From Phyto melanocephala (taxonomy: Eukaryota > Arthropoda > Insecta > Diptera > Rhinophoridae), in NCBI GenBank assembly GCA_941918925.1, contig OW799233.1, positions 86,744,055-86,808,054 of the forward strand: 64,000 nt of DNA. Reading direction: 5' to 3'. The notes beneath the pieces are model-generated. The model saw only the letters and a program-made list of their open reading frames with translations. It did not search any database and had not been told where the DNA came from. Shown in pieces: positions 45,981-59,600 of the stretch. The translations under genes were made by a program, and so were the position numbers. Position 1 is the first letter of the stretch, and every line of letters starts with the position of its first letter.

Positions 45981-46367
45981 TGGGCCAATTCAAAGTAGAC
46001 TCTCATATTGTACTATGTCATATAATTCATATTAATATGACTAGGGACTTTGAATACCTTTTGTTAACAAATTATGTATTTAATACAATAAAGAAGACAA
46101 ATAGATGACGCTGTTAAAAATTGTATGTATACAGGAAAGAAGAAAATAGAAAATATTCTCTCTGAGAGGTGAGAAGCGAAGAAATTCTCTCTGAGAGACA
46201 GTATGGTTAAAAGTATAACAAAAACAATTTCTTATACATAGGAAACAATTGTGTAAAGTCATATTATTTTTTTTGTATGGAAATTACTAACAAAAATTTT
46301 AGGCATGCATAAAATAATATGAAATAGTACAAATATGACTGATATGCAACCACTTTGAATTGGCCCC
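45981..46367. mobile_element. MITE just downstream of the Tweedle gene
   Basis: Ends share GGGCCAATTCAAAGT in inverted form (45982-45996, 46352-46366), followed by matching CATATTGTACTATGTCATAT-like sequence with gaps. Inside, ATTCTCTCTGAGAG is repeated twice about 31 bp apart. No coding sequence. Superfamily not identified; the target duplication is unclear (possibly CAT). Confidence 0.65.
46087..46092 (+). terminator. Candidate polyadenylation signal of the Tweedle gene
   Basis: First canonical AATAAA after the stop codon, 263 bp downstream, and it lies inside the MITE. Variant signals (GATAAA near 45892, TATAAA near 45923) occur earlier and could be used instead. Confidence 0.4.
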
Positions 46368-47614
46368 ATGTTTTATAATTAAATTCCAGTTATTGAACCA
46401 ACTTCCCAACACAGAGCTTCTAATAAAAAACTAAAGATGAATAGTTTGAAGAATAAAGTAGTATTCGGCTTGACAAAATTGTATAAAATAAATTGTAAGT
46501 ATGTTTCTTTAAAGGTCTTTAAAGAACCTAATCTTATTAAAAATTATATTGTCAAATTAATAATGACGATTATGTGTGCTATGCATAAAGGCGCCGTTAC
46601 TTAACTCTTGGGCTAATTAATTGTTAATTGTTTCTCTTTATTTATTTAATTATAATAAACAATAACAATATATCTTTCCCCCAGTACACTGATTATTAGA
46701 AACAATAGCTGTTCATGCTTAAGCTTAAAATGAAAATAAAGTGAGTCAAAGAAAACAAACGTTTCATCAAAACTGATTGCCCTCCTCTTAATATGAAGCG
46801 AAAATTGTCAAATGAGTCTTAAATATTGTGGTAATTAAGATGAACAGAAAGTTTTTAAATTTTCCTGTCAATGAACACAACAACTTTGGTGAGGATAACA
46901 ACTCACTGAGAAAGGCATAAAGCAAAGATTTTTCAAAGACTTTGCTTATTGTTTAGTCATGTCGTCATCGCTTTTTGTCTAAATTTTACTTAAATTGATG
47001 TGAATGAAATATGTATGTACACGGATTGAACTAGTGTGTTTGAGTATGCGTTAGTGTGTGTTTTAAATTGGTCACAAATCCATAGGAAACGTTTTCTTAA
47101 TTTTATAACATATCTAACATTGCCTATAATTAATTATATGCTCCCGCTTTAAATAGATTTCGCTTATGTGCCTGAATAGAACATAAAGGTAGTTGTTTAA
47201 GATTATACAGAAGACAAACAAGTAAATATATATGTAACTTTATGACTATGAAGTATTACGAGTATTAGATATATATAAGGATACTCTTTAAATAATTAAT
47301 ATACAATTAACGTAGGTCAATTTATCAGTAACTATCATTAATAATTTACTAGCTACTACAGTGCCAGTGATAAAGTAATTTAACAATTATTTTAATTTCA
47401 GCTTGTTTTATATGATGACTTTAAGTTTCATTTTAGCTTGCAAATAAAATAAAGTTGTTTTGCTATTTTCTTAAAGATCAGTTCATATCTGCCGAAAAGT
47501 ACGTGAACTTAACACCGCTTTACATATTAAGAAGTAGTAGATTTGCAAATATTAGTACAAGACCCTGCAAAACGAAAAAACGAAATTCGAGTAGCCAATT
47601 AAATTTTAATATTT
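46368..47614. other. No gene recognised
   Basis: AT-rich, no exon-like frame seen. Confidence 0.5.
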
Positions 47615-48246
47615 ACTAGCCAAACCCGGCGCGCGTTGCTACGCCCCTTAATAAATCGAAATGCATTCTAATTTTTAATTGAATATCAAGTGCAAAAACC
47701 TAAAAATTATAATTTTTTTTATGGGCGTGGCATTGCCCACTTTTCTAATCACGAAATTGTAAAGTCATAACAGCTCAATTTGTGTACAAAGTTTCAGAAA
47801 TATCGGACCAGTGCAAGATCCTAAAAATTATAATTGTTTTTATGGGCGTGGCCCTGCCCACTTTTCTGATCACGAAATTATTTAGTCATGACAGCTCAAT
47901 ATGTGTGCAAAGTTTCAGAAAAATCGGTCCAGTGCAAGTACCTCAAAATTAAAACTTTTTTAGGGGCGTGGCCCCGCCCACTTTTCTTATCACGAAATTA
48001 TTTAGTCATGACAGCTCGATATGTGTGCAAAGTTTCAGAAAAATCGGTCAAGTGCAAGTAGCTAAAACTGATAACTAATTTTTTATGGGCGTGGCTCCGC
48101 CCACTTTTTTTCACCCATAAACACTCCCTGGTATGTGTACAACAACTTACCAAAGTTTGAGCCCGATCGGTTTTACAGTTTCGGAGTCTATAGCTAACAC
48201 ACACACACACACACACACAGAGTTTCACTTTTATATATATAGATAT
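47615..48246 (-). repeat. Helitron-like repeat E3
   Basis: Same ends and interior as E2: ACTAGCCAAACCCGGCGCGC to TTTCACTTTTATATATATAG. Four units of about 120 bp with GGGCGTGG and AATCACGAAATT or TATCACGAAATT. A (CA)n run of about 13 repeats lies at 48195-48220. Confidence 0.8.
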
Positions 48247-50218
48247 GGTTATTATAACGAACAATAAACAAAATCGAATTTTTATCAAATAAAAAGTTAA
48301 CTAAAAACTAGTAAATATTTGTTATATTTTTCTTAACAAAAACCGAAATAACTCATTAATACGAAGTGATTGAAATAAACATAAGTATAAGACCAGCTCA
48401 TATAATCGCTTGTTTGTTATTGGCAGGTTCAGAAAGGGTTTTCTTCCTACGTCAATAGAAGAAGCAATTTAAATATACTTTCTAAGAATAATATTTCGAA
48501 TTTGTAATCCAATTTATTGTGGATAGAAAAAGGATATTTAAAAACAATTTATCCTTAAAACAAACAAATCATATATTTAAATAAAAATTTCATTTTGGTG
48601 TAGTATCTATGTAATTTTTCGTCATTTTATGCATCATTATTATGTTTCTTATGGTTTCTTCTTTTTCAAAACTAAAAAGTGTTGCCAAAATATTTGGTTC
48701 ACTTTTTTAAAAATTTAGAGAACCATTGCTAAGTTCTTAATTTTGTATTACGATAAAACAACAGTTTAACAATTTTATAAATGATATTAAGAACTTCAAG
48801 GATTAAAATAACGTATTACATTTTAGCCACAAAGTTATGTTTTCATCACTGATCTCTACTTTTATTTTTCCTCAAAAAACAAGCAACAGCTGATTTTTTA
48901 CAGGGCAGAAAGTCGATTAGTGAGAGCAATATTTTGAATTAAATATGTGACCCTCTAGTTGAGCAGATTTCTTTTTAAGAACACAAAATTATCACTCTTT
49001 TTATAAAAAAAACCGCCATCTAAAAATCAAAATTAAATTAAAACCTATAATAAGTGCAAAAGGAGGCATGAAGAATGACTTGTCCAACTACAAAATAGTT
49101 AGCCATTATTGATGTGCTTCAAAATACATGCAAATGCATGCAAATTAACTTAATTCATGCAAACAAACATTATTAACTCATCAAACATGTGTTTCTTTTC
49201 ATCTACTATGCACGTGTTGTATGCACTTATTAGATTGACGTGAAATTTATTAATATATTCTTATTAACTCATGCTCTCCAATGACACGTCAATGTTAAAA
49301 TTCATCTTAATTGAACTAAATTGTAAGAAGCACGTGTTTATTGTTTTACAAATCCTTCGCAGTTCAATTGATTGATTGGTTGTTTAAAAAATGTCAACTT
49401 TTCAATTATCCTAATATCTTTGTTTTACTTTAAGTAATAATTAAATTATTTTCTATAAAAAGAAGTACAGATGAGTTCATATGACTCAACTTTAAAAGTT
49501 TGAAGTTTGAAAAGATGAGTTCAAATGACTCATCTTTAAAAGATTTTATAATAGTAATAAATTTAAAAAAAAAATAATTGTTAACGAAATTATTCGACGA
49601 GTTAAATTCTGGGGCAAACAGATATTGAATCAACGCTTATCTATTAAGTGTTATACTACACATATAACAGAAATTAATGTATTAGCTAACTCACTTATAA
49701 AGCTGTTTGAATAACTTTCGTGAACTTTTTAACAAAAGCTTTTAATACAAGTAAATATAAACAAAGTTGAAAACATGTTTAATACCAGAGGTTTACATAC
49801 ACCTAGAGCAGCGAAACCAAAATGAATATTTTACCTTAATTTTAAAGCTTTTTGAATCAAAATTAGATTTGAAAATCTTTTTCAAAAAATAATATTCACA
49901 TGCCTTCCTTAAACTCATTAAATGTATTTACCTACACATTTCAAGTTCACGTTATCTCAACAAAATGACAACGTTTTGTAGAGATTTACCATTTGCTTAA
50001 GATTAGTTCACCCATTTCTTTGAAAAAAAATTTTCCGGAGAACTTTTTTTACTGAAATTTTTCTGCAGCAATAAATATTCATTTTCAAAAACTTTTGCTG
50101 TAAATCAAAGCGAAAATATGAAATGCATTTTCAAAAATTGCTACGTCCGAATTTCGCAAATATTTGCTTAAATAAGAGTAAGCACTAGTTTTGTTGAATT
50201 ATTATTTAATATTTATTT
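48247..50218. other. No gene recognised
   Basis: AT-rich. A small inverted/direct repeat, GATGAGTTCAAATGACTCAT and a near copy, lies at 49470-49540. Confidence 0.5.
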
Positions 50219-50316
50219 TTAAACCCGCCACCAAAAAAATGGTGGGGGTATATTCATTTTGTCATTCCGTTTGTAACACAGCAAAAAATCCATTTTTGAC
50301 CCCATAAAGTATATAT
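50219..50316 (+). repeat. Family B 5' end, copy B5
   Basis: ACCCGCCACCAAAAAAATGG to CCCCATAAAGTATATAT, cut off by the mariner relic that follows. Confidence 0.8.
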
Positions 50317-50838
50317 CGGGTGTCCCAACTAGAACGCAATTTTTAAATTTTAAATAAAACACAGATATTAAAAAAAAATCGTGAAACTTTATTATATCGT
50401 AAAGTAGACAGAATGAGGTTATGTATGGAACAATATATCGTGCAGATGGCCGCCGCGGCTTTGCTGGCACACACGCGATCTTTTAATGAAATTTTCAATG
50501 ACCTTTTTGCATAAATGCTGCGGTATTTCATTAATGCAGCGTCCAATTTTCTCTTTTAAGGCTTGAGTCGTCGTCGGCTTATTCGCATAAACCATAGACT
50601 TCAAAAAACAACAAAGAAAAAAATCTAAAGGTGTTAAATCGCACGATCTGGCCAATTCTGGTCTCCAAAACGCGAAATAACACGACCGGGAAATGACTGA
50701 TGCAGCAATTGAATTGTTTCTCTGGCTGTATGACATGTGGCGCCATCTTGTTGAAACCACATACCCTCCACATTCATTTCTTCAATTCTAGGCAAGAAAA
50801 AACTGGTTATCATTTCACGATACCGAACACCATTGACT
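50317..50838 (-). pseudogene. DD41D (rosa-type) mariner relic, C-terminal half
   Basis: One element end, CGGGTGTCCCAACTAGAACG, abuts B5. On the - strand the frame reads MWFQQDGATCHTARETIQLL, then FPGRVISRFGDQNWP; after a 1-nt frameshift near 50645 it continues SCDLTPLDFFLCCFLKSMVY, ANKPTTTQALKEKI and RGGHLHDILFHT. These are the second and third catalytic Asp regions of a mariner transposase, with about 41 residues between them (DD41D, as in the rosa subfamily). The N-terminal half and first Asp are absent because family A copy A6 takes over at about 50839. Confidence 0.85.
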
Positions 50839-51231
50839 GTATGTTTTTTACATGTATCTATGTATGTATGTTGTTGTTGTAATTGTGAAAAAAACGAGGT
50901 GGTCGTGGTTTTTTGCTCATATCTCAGAAAGTTATGGGGCGATTGTGCTGAATTTCAATAGCGATTCATTCCTGGATATTTCCAAGATATTGATACCATA
51001 TACAGATCTGAGGAACATATAGTTGCTTCTAAAAGTTGATTTCAACCAACACACGGACAGACGGCAGACGGATAGACGGACAGACGGACAGACGGTCAGG
51101 GCTTAATCGACTCCTCTATTCATAAGCTTTCAGAAAATATATACTTTATGGGGTCGGAAATGAAAATTGTAGAAATTACAAACGGAATGACAAAGCTATA
51201 TATACCCTTGTGCACCACAGGTGAAGGGTAT
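50839..51231 (+). repeat. Family A repeat, copy A6 (3' half)
   Basis: Nearly identical to the second half of A2, from the CATGTATCTATGTATG run to CACCACAGGTGAAGGGTATA. The GACGG run differs by one base. The 5' half is missing. Confidence 0.85.
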
Positions 51232-51730
51232 AACAAGTAATAGCACTATATTCGGCTGTACCGAATCTTTTATACCCACCACGAATTTTGCGTACTTTTA
51301 TAGCACAAAATGTATTATTTTGTTATTAACAGTAATCGCTATGGAATAATCTCTTTATACTAAAAAATGTATCACTTTCTTTGTATAGCTTTGATATGTT
51401 AGTAAAATGTTTTCGCAAATTTAGTCTTTTAATGAAAGTGGGCGTTAAAGTAGTTTCTGCTAATAAATAAAACTGAGATATATCAATATAGCCCTTATTC
51501 TTCCAAAATCTTTATTTATTGAGAAATTATATGAATTTAAGATAAACCGTTATATGGGGAGGTAGGCGTTAAAGTGAGCTTGTCACCTAAGTTTTCTGCC
51601 ATAACAATGACATTGACTAGAAGAATATATGTAGCAAATTTCATCATCATACTTCTAATTTTGTCGGTTTCATGAGCTTTTAAATTTCATTAACAGTAGA
51701 TAACGTGAAAAGTGGGCGTTATAGTAGGCG
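51231..51730 (-). repeat. Family B fragment, copy B6
   Basis: ACAAGTAATAGCACTATATT, GGCTGTACCGAATC, then AGTGGGCGTTAAAGTAG, stopping after GTTATAGTAGGCG. It supplies the empty site for the C insertion (CTTTGTATAGCTTTGATATG near 51380). Confidence 0.8.
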
Positions 51731-54359
51731 TTTTATTTCATTTTCCTTAAATTATAAAACTTTTAATAGTAAAATATATTTTATAATTTTTCTTACGAAC
51801 TGAAGGAACTAAAAAAGGTTAACCTCTAAAACGTAAAAAGTCACGAGACAAAAGCTATTAATTTTAACAAAAATGATTTTTGAAATATTGTTTAAAAGAT
51901 TATTTAAAATAAAATTAAAAAACTCACATCTTAATATTAGAATTTCAGATAACTGTAAAATAGTACTATTGCGTGCATACGAATTTTACCATCACTGAAA
52001 GCTTTTTTCTGCCGAGTTAGTTTGAAACAATAACGTAGCATATCGACCATGAGCCAACAAAAAAGCTTAATGTTTTAAACAGTTTTTCAATAGACAAAAA
52101 ATACTATCGTTATATTTGTAAGTCAACCAATACAATATAAACAGGCCCGCCGGCGTTGCCATCTGTTGCTATTCGGGTATTTCTTGGTGTTTTTAACTTT
52201 GTTTATCATAGAGTTTACAGTGATTATCAGCTTTTCTTACCGAGCTTTTTGCAGAACCATTAACAACAATCAGAATTGTGTACTCTACATCAAAGTTCTT
52301 GATTAAGCTTTTATTGTCAATAAAAAAATAACCAAATAATAAAAGTAAAGTGAAAAAAAAAATATTTTCATACATACTTATACTGTATGAAATTAAAAGT
52401 GTTGAAATTAAACCTAAATGTTTTGAAGACTAATCCGATATTTAAAAAATTTAATAAGAGACGCTTCGAAAGCTTTATGTACTTGCTATCACTCTGAAAA
52501 GAATAGCGATTTGTTGAGGCACAATGAAACCAAAAATTATAAAAAGAACAAGTATCTTGTACGTAGGTAAAGTTAACACAGCGTAACTTACCCTAGATTT
52601 TAGATTTAATATTAGACATCATTTGGTATTATTATTTCCAATGCCATATCTGATTTTAAATTTTGAAATTGTTTTATGAACTGCATTTTAAGTATGAACT
52701 GCATTATTATATATTTTAAAAACCAACAAAATTGTTTGAATAATTTTGATAAAACTCTGTAAGCTTTCTTTTCCAAAGCACTGTACTTTAAAATTCTCTC
52801 ACCAATACGGCTGCAAAACACTTTTAGGCATTTATGCTTTCTCGAGTCAGCGCATTCTACGCATTTTATACCTCATACGCTTTCTGCTTTTCAAGTTACA
52901 TACCACCCTTTTTGCTCATCAAATAACACAGGTTGAGAGATGGGACTCATTCGATAAACAAAATGAAAATTTTGTTCATGAAAAATTTTTCTAAATAATT
53001 GTATTTTATTTTTGCCAATAATTTAAAATTTTATTACTAAATTATTTCCTTATTTTTATTTTTTTTTCTATAAAAATATAAGAAAACAAATACACACTAC
53101 AAACATAACTATCAATAAAATTAAAAATAAAATATAATCAGTCATCTCTGGCATTAAAACCAGAGTTCAGAAAATACACACATTATACACACAATGTACT
53201 GTTCAAAAGCAACACACACATATTTATATTTTCATAACATTTATGTATGTTTCTAAATGTTGAATTATACCCATCGCAAACACGAGTGTTTTTTCTTGTA
53301 ATTTTTGGTTGCATACACGTACGTGTATAGTTCACATATCTTCCATCGCAACATACTTCAACACAACATAGGTTCGAGTGTAGCTATATTTTTAAGTTCG
53401 TGTACTCTAAGAAAACAGTTCGTGTACGCTAAAATAAAAGTACATGTATTCTTACATGTAAGAATACATGTACGAGTGTATTTACGGGAACATATAAGAG
53501 TGCATTTATGAGTTCATGTACATACATATTTCTGTAATTTTTGACGCCATAAATACTATGATTTCCTTCGTATATATATATAAATGTATATTGATTTTTA
53601 TAAAAATAAAAAAACCATAAAAATTTTGACCCTAATTCTTAGAAAAACTATGTAAAAAAACAAAAATTTCCAAGGAAAAACCACAAAATCAAAAATCAAC
53701 ATCAATTAAGGACGGTACAGTTGAGCAGGTAGTGGTGACTGAATAGATGATGCAAAACATCAGAAAAACTGATTACTGATTGATTAAAACTCAATTGAAT
53801 TGTTCTCTCGCCGCTCATGACGCCTAAAAATGTAAAAAGTAAACCTACTATGTATGCATGAGAGCGTCCTACGCTTTGTGCTCTGTAACTTACAACATAC
53901 AACTACATTAAATCAACTTTTTTGAGAGAGACTTACGAGGCAAAAAAGCGTAGAAAGCGTGGTGTGGACTTTCAGCATTATACTGAAATATGTATCATTT
54001 TCTTTGTGTATATTCGAATTGCTATTAATTCTATTAAATTTGATTTTGTAATGAAATCTTAAGTCATTCTGCACTAGAAGTGATACAATGTTGTATTTTT
54101 ACGTAATTTTATAGCCAGGGATAGTTTAAGAATAATATTGGCTTTGTGTGGGCATGGCACCTCCTTCATTATAAATAATATAAAAAATGTTTGAATTTCA
54201 CATAAATCATTCTTATTTAGTTTTATTTAAATACTTAATATTTTCCAATTCTGAAAAGAATTTTCTAAAATTGTTAACGAATAGCTCTAGAGAAAAAATA
54301 TCTACCTATAAATAGTAAAAAACGTGTTTAAACATAATGCAAAGGCTGGGAAATATTAA
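51731..54359. other. No gene recognised
   Basis: AT-rich. Includes the palindrome at 53440 and runs of CATGTA/CGTGTA around 53310-53520. Frames such as 52746-52994 are not recognised. Confidence 0.5.
53440..53473. repeat. Perfect 34-bp palindrome
   Basis: GTACATGTATTCTTACA continues as its exact reverse complement with no spacer. It lies among loosely repeated ACATGTA and TACGTGTA words. Confidence 0.9.
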
Positions 54360-54620
54360 CTTTTGTGTACAAACTTAGAAGAAAAAGAGGCAGTTGTGTT
54401 TATATGCCTATATCTTAGAAAGGTTTCGGGCGATTTTGCTGGATTTCGGTAGAGATTCTTTTATGAATATTTTAAAAAAATTAATACCACATAGGACAGA
54501 CAGTCGGATGGTCATCGCTTAATCGACTACCCTATTAACAAACTGTCAAAAAATTTATACATTATTGGATCAAAAATGAATATTGTAGAAATTGCAAACG
54601 GTCCCATAGGTAAAGTGTAT
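54360..54620 (+). repeat. Old family A fragment, copy A8
   Basis: Decayed A landmarks: AGAGGCAGTTGTG, TATATCTTAGAAAGG, GGGCGATTTTGCTGGATTTC, GACAGACAGTCGGATGGTC, AATATTGTAGAAATTGCAAA. Confidence 0.65.
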
Positions 54621-55318
54621 TGAGAAATGGTTGCGCATTCGTTAGCAAATAAACGGCTCTGTTGTTGGTCCGGTAACTTTAGTTGTTAAACCAATTGAAT
54701 TTTGTATTTAAAGTTTAAAAAGTTAAAAAAATAAGAAGACGACTTAATTATTAAAAAAAAGAGTCGTGAGCAAAATATGACTGATAAATGAATCGAAAAA
54801 GGCTTACAAATTAAGAGAAATAAGACTGATAAATTACTAGAAAACGAATCGAATAAGGCTATTTATAATAGACATAAATGGATCGAATATGACTCTAAAC
54901 TGACTAAAACAAACTAACCATAAATAAAACATCAAGAAGAGTCGCGGCTAGGGAGACTTTTCTCCCGAACAAAGTATTTTTAACGATCAGAAAATGAGCT
55001 CATATTCTGCATTTTTAATCGCGCAGAGGATTTAAAAAAGACTCGAATTTGATCGCTAATTTCAAAAATTGCTGGCTGAGTACTGCATCAATATTGTCTT
55101 GTGTGTGTATTTCGTTATTATACATTTACTTTTAAATTTATTTACAGTATGATGAAAAGAATTATTTTATAATGTCATTACATATGTACACTGGTTTAAA
55201 TAAAATAATTTATAAATAATCCATTGCTACAACTGTTATACTATACTCACCAAAATATAGTTATTGATTGAAATTTTATAGCCAAAGCTATAAAAAGCTT
55301 TAATATCCATGTTTTGTT
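54621..55318. other. No gene recognised
   Basis: AT-rich. Several GAATCGAA/GACTGATAAA words recur around 54770-54900 as weak internal repeats. Confidence 0.45.
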
Positions 55319-56602
55319 TTTATACCCGCCACCAAAAAAATGGTGGGGGTATATTCATTTTGTCATTCCGTTTGTAACACATCGAAATATCCATTTTAGA
55401 CCCCATAATGTATATATATTCTGAATCAGGGTTTGATTTGATGACGATCTAGCTATGTCCGTCCGTCTGTCCTTCTGTCCGTCTGTTGAAATAGAAGACG
55501 ATAGAGGTCGCACCGAAAAAGCTAGGTGGCTAGGTGGAGTTATCTATCAAAATGTACGAAAATTTATACCGCACAGTGTATTTTTCGGTATATTTAAAAA
55601 CAAAAACGTCATAAAAGCAACAAAATTGTATGTACGACTCTGAAATTTTGCGCGCTTTGCTTTTTGGTGAGAGCTTTTTCTGTAACGGAAAATCAATGTG
55701 CCACGCCCACTTAAACGCCCACCTCCCATATAACGTTTTAACTAAAATTCATATAATTTCTCTATTAATAAAGATTAACGCCCACTTTCATTGAAAGACT
55801 ACAATTACAAAAGCATTTTAGTAGCATATCGAAGTTATAAAGGGTGGTTAAGTTTTAAGGGCCGATGTTGAATTTAAATAAAACACAAATTATTTAGGAA
55901 ATTATTATCATTTATTTTTATAATGATAAAATTTGTATGGTTCAAATATGTATTTAACAAAATATTGGCCAAATGGCCCCCCCATCCTTGGCGCCGCTCC
56001 TCTATCTGATGGTCCAAATTTTCAATGACAATGTTGATGCTCAATTGTTGGGCATGATGATGAGTCGAGGTTGACTGCTCTTTAGCCACACTATCGCGAA
56101 AAACGGCAATGTTTCCCATTCAACGAACTAAGAAGGCATTTACAGATTTTCTAACATTATATACAGACCTGTTTTGCAGAAATTTAAATATTTTTTACAA
56201 TTCTCCCGATTGTGGACGAATTTGAACGATTATGTTGATCAAAAAAATTACGAAGTGCACAAAATGCATTTTGATTTGAAAGCCCATTTTTATACAAAAC
56301 CTGAATAACTTTAAAGCGTTGCTCTTTTGCGTATCTTTCCACGGATCAAATTGAGTAAGTTTGAAATTGAGAAAAGTCAAATGAAATGCAGAAAACAAAT
56401 TTAAAGACTAGGTGTAGTTCACCTTCAACATAGGCCCTTAAAATTTAACCACCCTCTACAAAGAAAGTGATACATATTTTATTATAAAAAAATTATTCTA
56501 TAGCGATTAACAAAATAATAAATATTGTGCTTTGAATGTACACAAAATTGGTGGTGGGTATAAAAGATTCGGCACAGCCGAATATAGTGCTCTTACTTGT
56601 TA
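55319..56602 (+). repeat. Family B repeat, copy B7, both ends present
   Basis: TATACCCGCCACCAAAAAAA to TCTTACTTGTTATA, internally shortened (ACTTAAACGCCCACCTCCCA to TATCGAAGTTATAAAG) and carrying MITE C3 at the same place as C2 in B2. Confidence 0.85.
55840..56456 (-). mobile_element. Mariner-derived MITE, family C, copy C3 (inside B7)
   Basis: Ends AGGGTGGTTAAGTTTTAAGG and CTTAAAATTTAACCACCCTC, TA on both sides. On the - strand, remains of a transposase start (NQNAFCA, QHNRSNSSTIG in a shifted frame) and a C-terminal piece VIENLDHQIEERRQGWGGHL can be read. The end resembles the VIEN...GGH tail of mariner-type transposases. The catalytic core is deleted. Confidence 0.85.
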
Positions 56603-59600
56603 TATAGCGAATCTAAGCGTAGACTATTAGATTCCCACTACATAATTTAGAAGAATACAAACCGTTTCTTTAAATAGCATTAAAGTCAAAGATTTACATT
56701 TAGGATAGTTGTATAATATATATTTAAAAAAATGTATTTACAAAACGATTAAAAGATTAAAAATATTGTTCATAACCAAACTAAAAACTAAACAAAACAA
56801 TTAACTAATCATATATGTGTATTCCTGTTTGTATATGCTTTTAAATTTAGTTATTTTTTTTACTTTATTTGAAAATTATATAAATAAATTTGTTTCTTTT
56901 TTTATGTTTACTACATCAATGGTTAAAATAAGGTTTCGTTTTAAGTAATTTTTTATTTTTATTTTCAATCCATTTTATATTTTATTAATTTTGTTTTATC
57001 ATTAACTATATATTTGTATATGTTTATTGTGTTTTAGATTTGTTAATACATGTATTTATTTATGTACGTATGTATAATAGTATATGATGCTGTACAATAT
57101 TTATTTATTTATATAATTATAATTTTGTTTTTAAATTTTTTTATAAAATATATCATTTTTTATTCATTATATTTCCGTATTTAATTATTTTGATTTTTTA
57201 TTTTTTTTGTTTAATATTATATTTAATGTTTTTAATTATAATACACATTTATACTTAGTATTTTTTAATTAAATATATACCTTTATAAGATAAACATCCA
57301 TAAACTTTAACAATTTTTTTTTTTAATTTTCTTTTGAATATTTGTTTTATTATTTGTTCAGGCATTTCGCTTGTACTTAATTTATAAATTTGACAGATTT
57401 TTCTAAAAAAAATATTTTCTTTTTCCTTTTATTTATTTCTTTATGTTTGGCCCCCGAAAGTAACAAACAAAAACATAAAAATTTAACGCATTGTTTAAAT
57501 AAAAACTATTGTATGAAAAATATTTTGGAAAGAAAGCATGTGTAGTAAAAGTGAAGTTAAAGTTTTTTTCTAGATAAAATTTTTACGATATTTTATAGTG
57601 TGCTTTTATTATTTATAATTGTTTTATATTTATGTTTATATATATGTATGTATTTAACAGATATTGGGTTTATTTTATAGATTTAAAATAGTATTTGCTA
57701 CTACGTATTCACTTGTTTTTTTATATTTTTTAATAAAGCATTTTATTTTACAGAGCTGGATATATTTTACATACATTTAGTGAATAATAAGTCTTAAATA
57801 AAAATATTTTTTTTTAATTAAAGAACATCAATTTTTGAATTTTTTTTAACAAAAAAAATTTTTTTATAATTTGAAATAAAAAAAAAAATTTAATTTATAG
57901 AACGTTTGTGTAACAGGTAAATTGTGAAATTTAAAAACGCATTTAATTACATGTGCGTGTGGGGACTTTTTTACGATTTATCATGTTTTACTTTACTCGG
58001 TGTTATTAAATAATATTTTTTTTAAATATATACATATACATATGTATATATTTTAATTTAACAACTAATATAAATAAAATAAAAAATTTTAGGCAAACTC
58101 AAAGGCATTTGGAAAATCTTAAAAATAACAATACACTTTAAGACTGAAATATTTCACAGAGAACTATCGAATTGTGACACGTTTAGACGTGGTAAGTTCT
58201 TCTTCTTAAGATAGGTTCACATAAGCTAAATATTTAACGATTTAGACTTAACCCCTTAATATTATTCATCAAATATTTTATAACTAATCAAGCGGATATT
58301 TCAGAGGGTGGTGTCAATGGACATTTAAAAACCAATTGTTTCCCTTTTGATAAGTAATAGTTTCGGCAGAAAAGAAAAACAAAAAATTCGTACATATCTT
58401 TTAATAAAAAGTTAACCCCCCCACCCAAATCCATAAGCTGGATTCGCGCTTGATTGTCATATGTTTTAAATTTATTTGGTTTGAGAAAACTCAAATTTAA
58501 ATTTAATTTAATATTTTTGATTAAAAAAATTAAAAATTTACAAGATGTGAACGTAGCTTTAGCAAAATATTTTGCTCTTTTTTATAAATGTGATAACTAT
58601 TATTATTAAGGAACATATGTATGTACCAAAACGAAATTAAACCATGTATACACAAGGCATGAATCCAGCTTTAAGTTTGTGGGTGGGAGGGATGTATAGA
58701 AGGTTTTATTAAAATATAAGAATTGTTTGTTTAATGGCTATCAACACTATTTCTTAATAAAAATAACAAAAGTATTATGCACAAACTTTAATTTAAAGGC
58801 CTGCTTAGATTTTTTACTAAATTCATATTGAATAGGTTAACTTTAGCATAAACAAATCAGAGTTAAATGTTAATTTAAAATGCAGGATTTCTTTTTTTTT
58901 TTGTTGAAGTAGCTAAATAATTCTACTTCGGGTTTCTTAATATATATGCATGTGGCAAAATAAGCGACATAAGCTTAAATTGAAATAGTATTTTAACACC
59001 ATTTCAATACCGCAATTTAAAACTACTCTCAGGCAAACTTTAAAATTCATAAACTATATTTTTAACTTAATTTAGAAAACCCGATATGCTGTCTTATTAA
59101 TATAAGACGAATTTAATATAATATTCTTTATTTTAAGGGAAATCAATTTATAAAAATCAAGTCAAGAAATTTGAAAGAGCTCTTCTGACTGACGACAAAA
59201 ACAGACTTAAGCAGGTTTTTCTAATTGCCACAGATATATTATGAGCTAAACAAATGTAAGAACTAAGAGAGATAAGAGATCAGCAATGAATTGTTTATAA
59301 AGGAAACTCTTACGGCTCTAGAAAACAGCTTAGAGCGAAATGTCTCTTACTATAAAAAAAAGATAAAATAATTCATTTCCTCTGCAAATCCCAATGACTC
59401 AAACTTAATTTACAAAAAAGGCATTATTTCTTATATTCTCGCATTAATATTAGTCATGACGGCCGATCTAGAGAATATTTTGATTATTTTATATGTATAT
59501 GTATTTTGCAGCTTAAAAATATTTATGGAAATAATAAACAAAATTTCATTACCTGATTTAACACTATTTTTTCCAAAATTAATTACTAAAAATAGTTGAT

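Noticed and set aside
48195..48220. CA run as a CRISPR-like or satellite array
   Set aside because: It is a simple microsatellite at the end of E3. No CRISPR-type spacing exists anywhere in the window.
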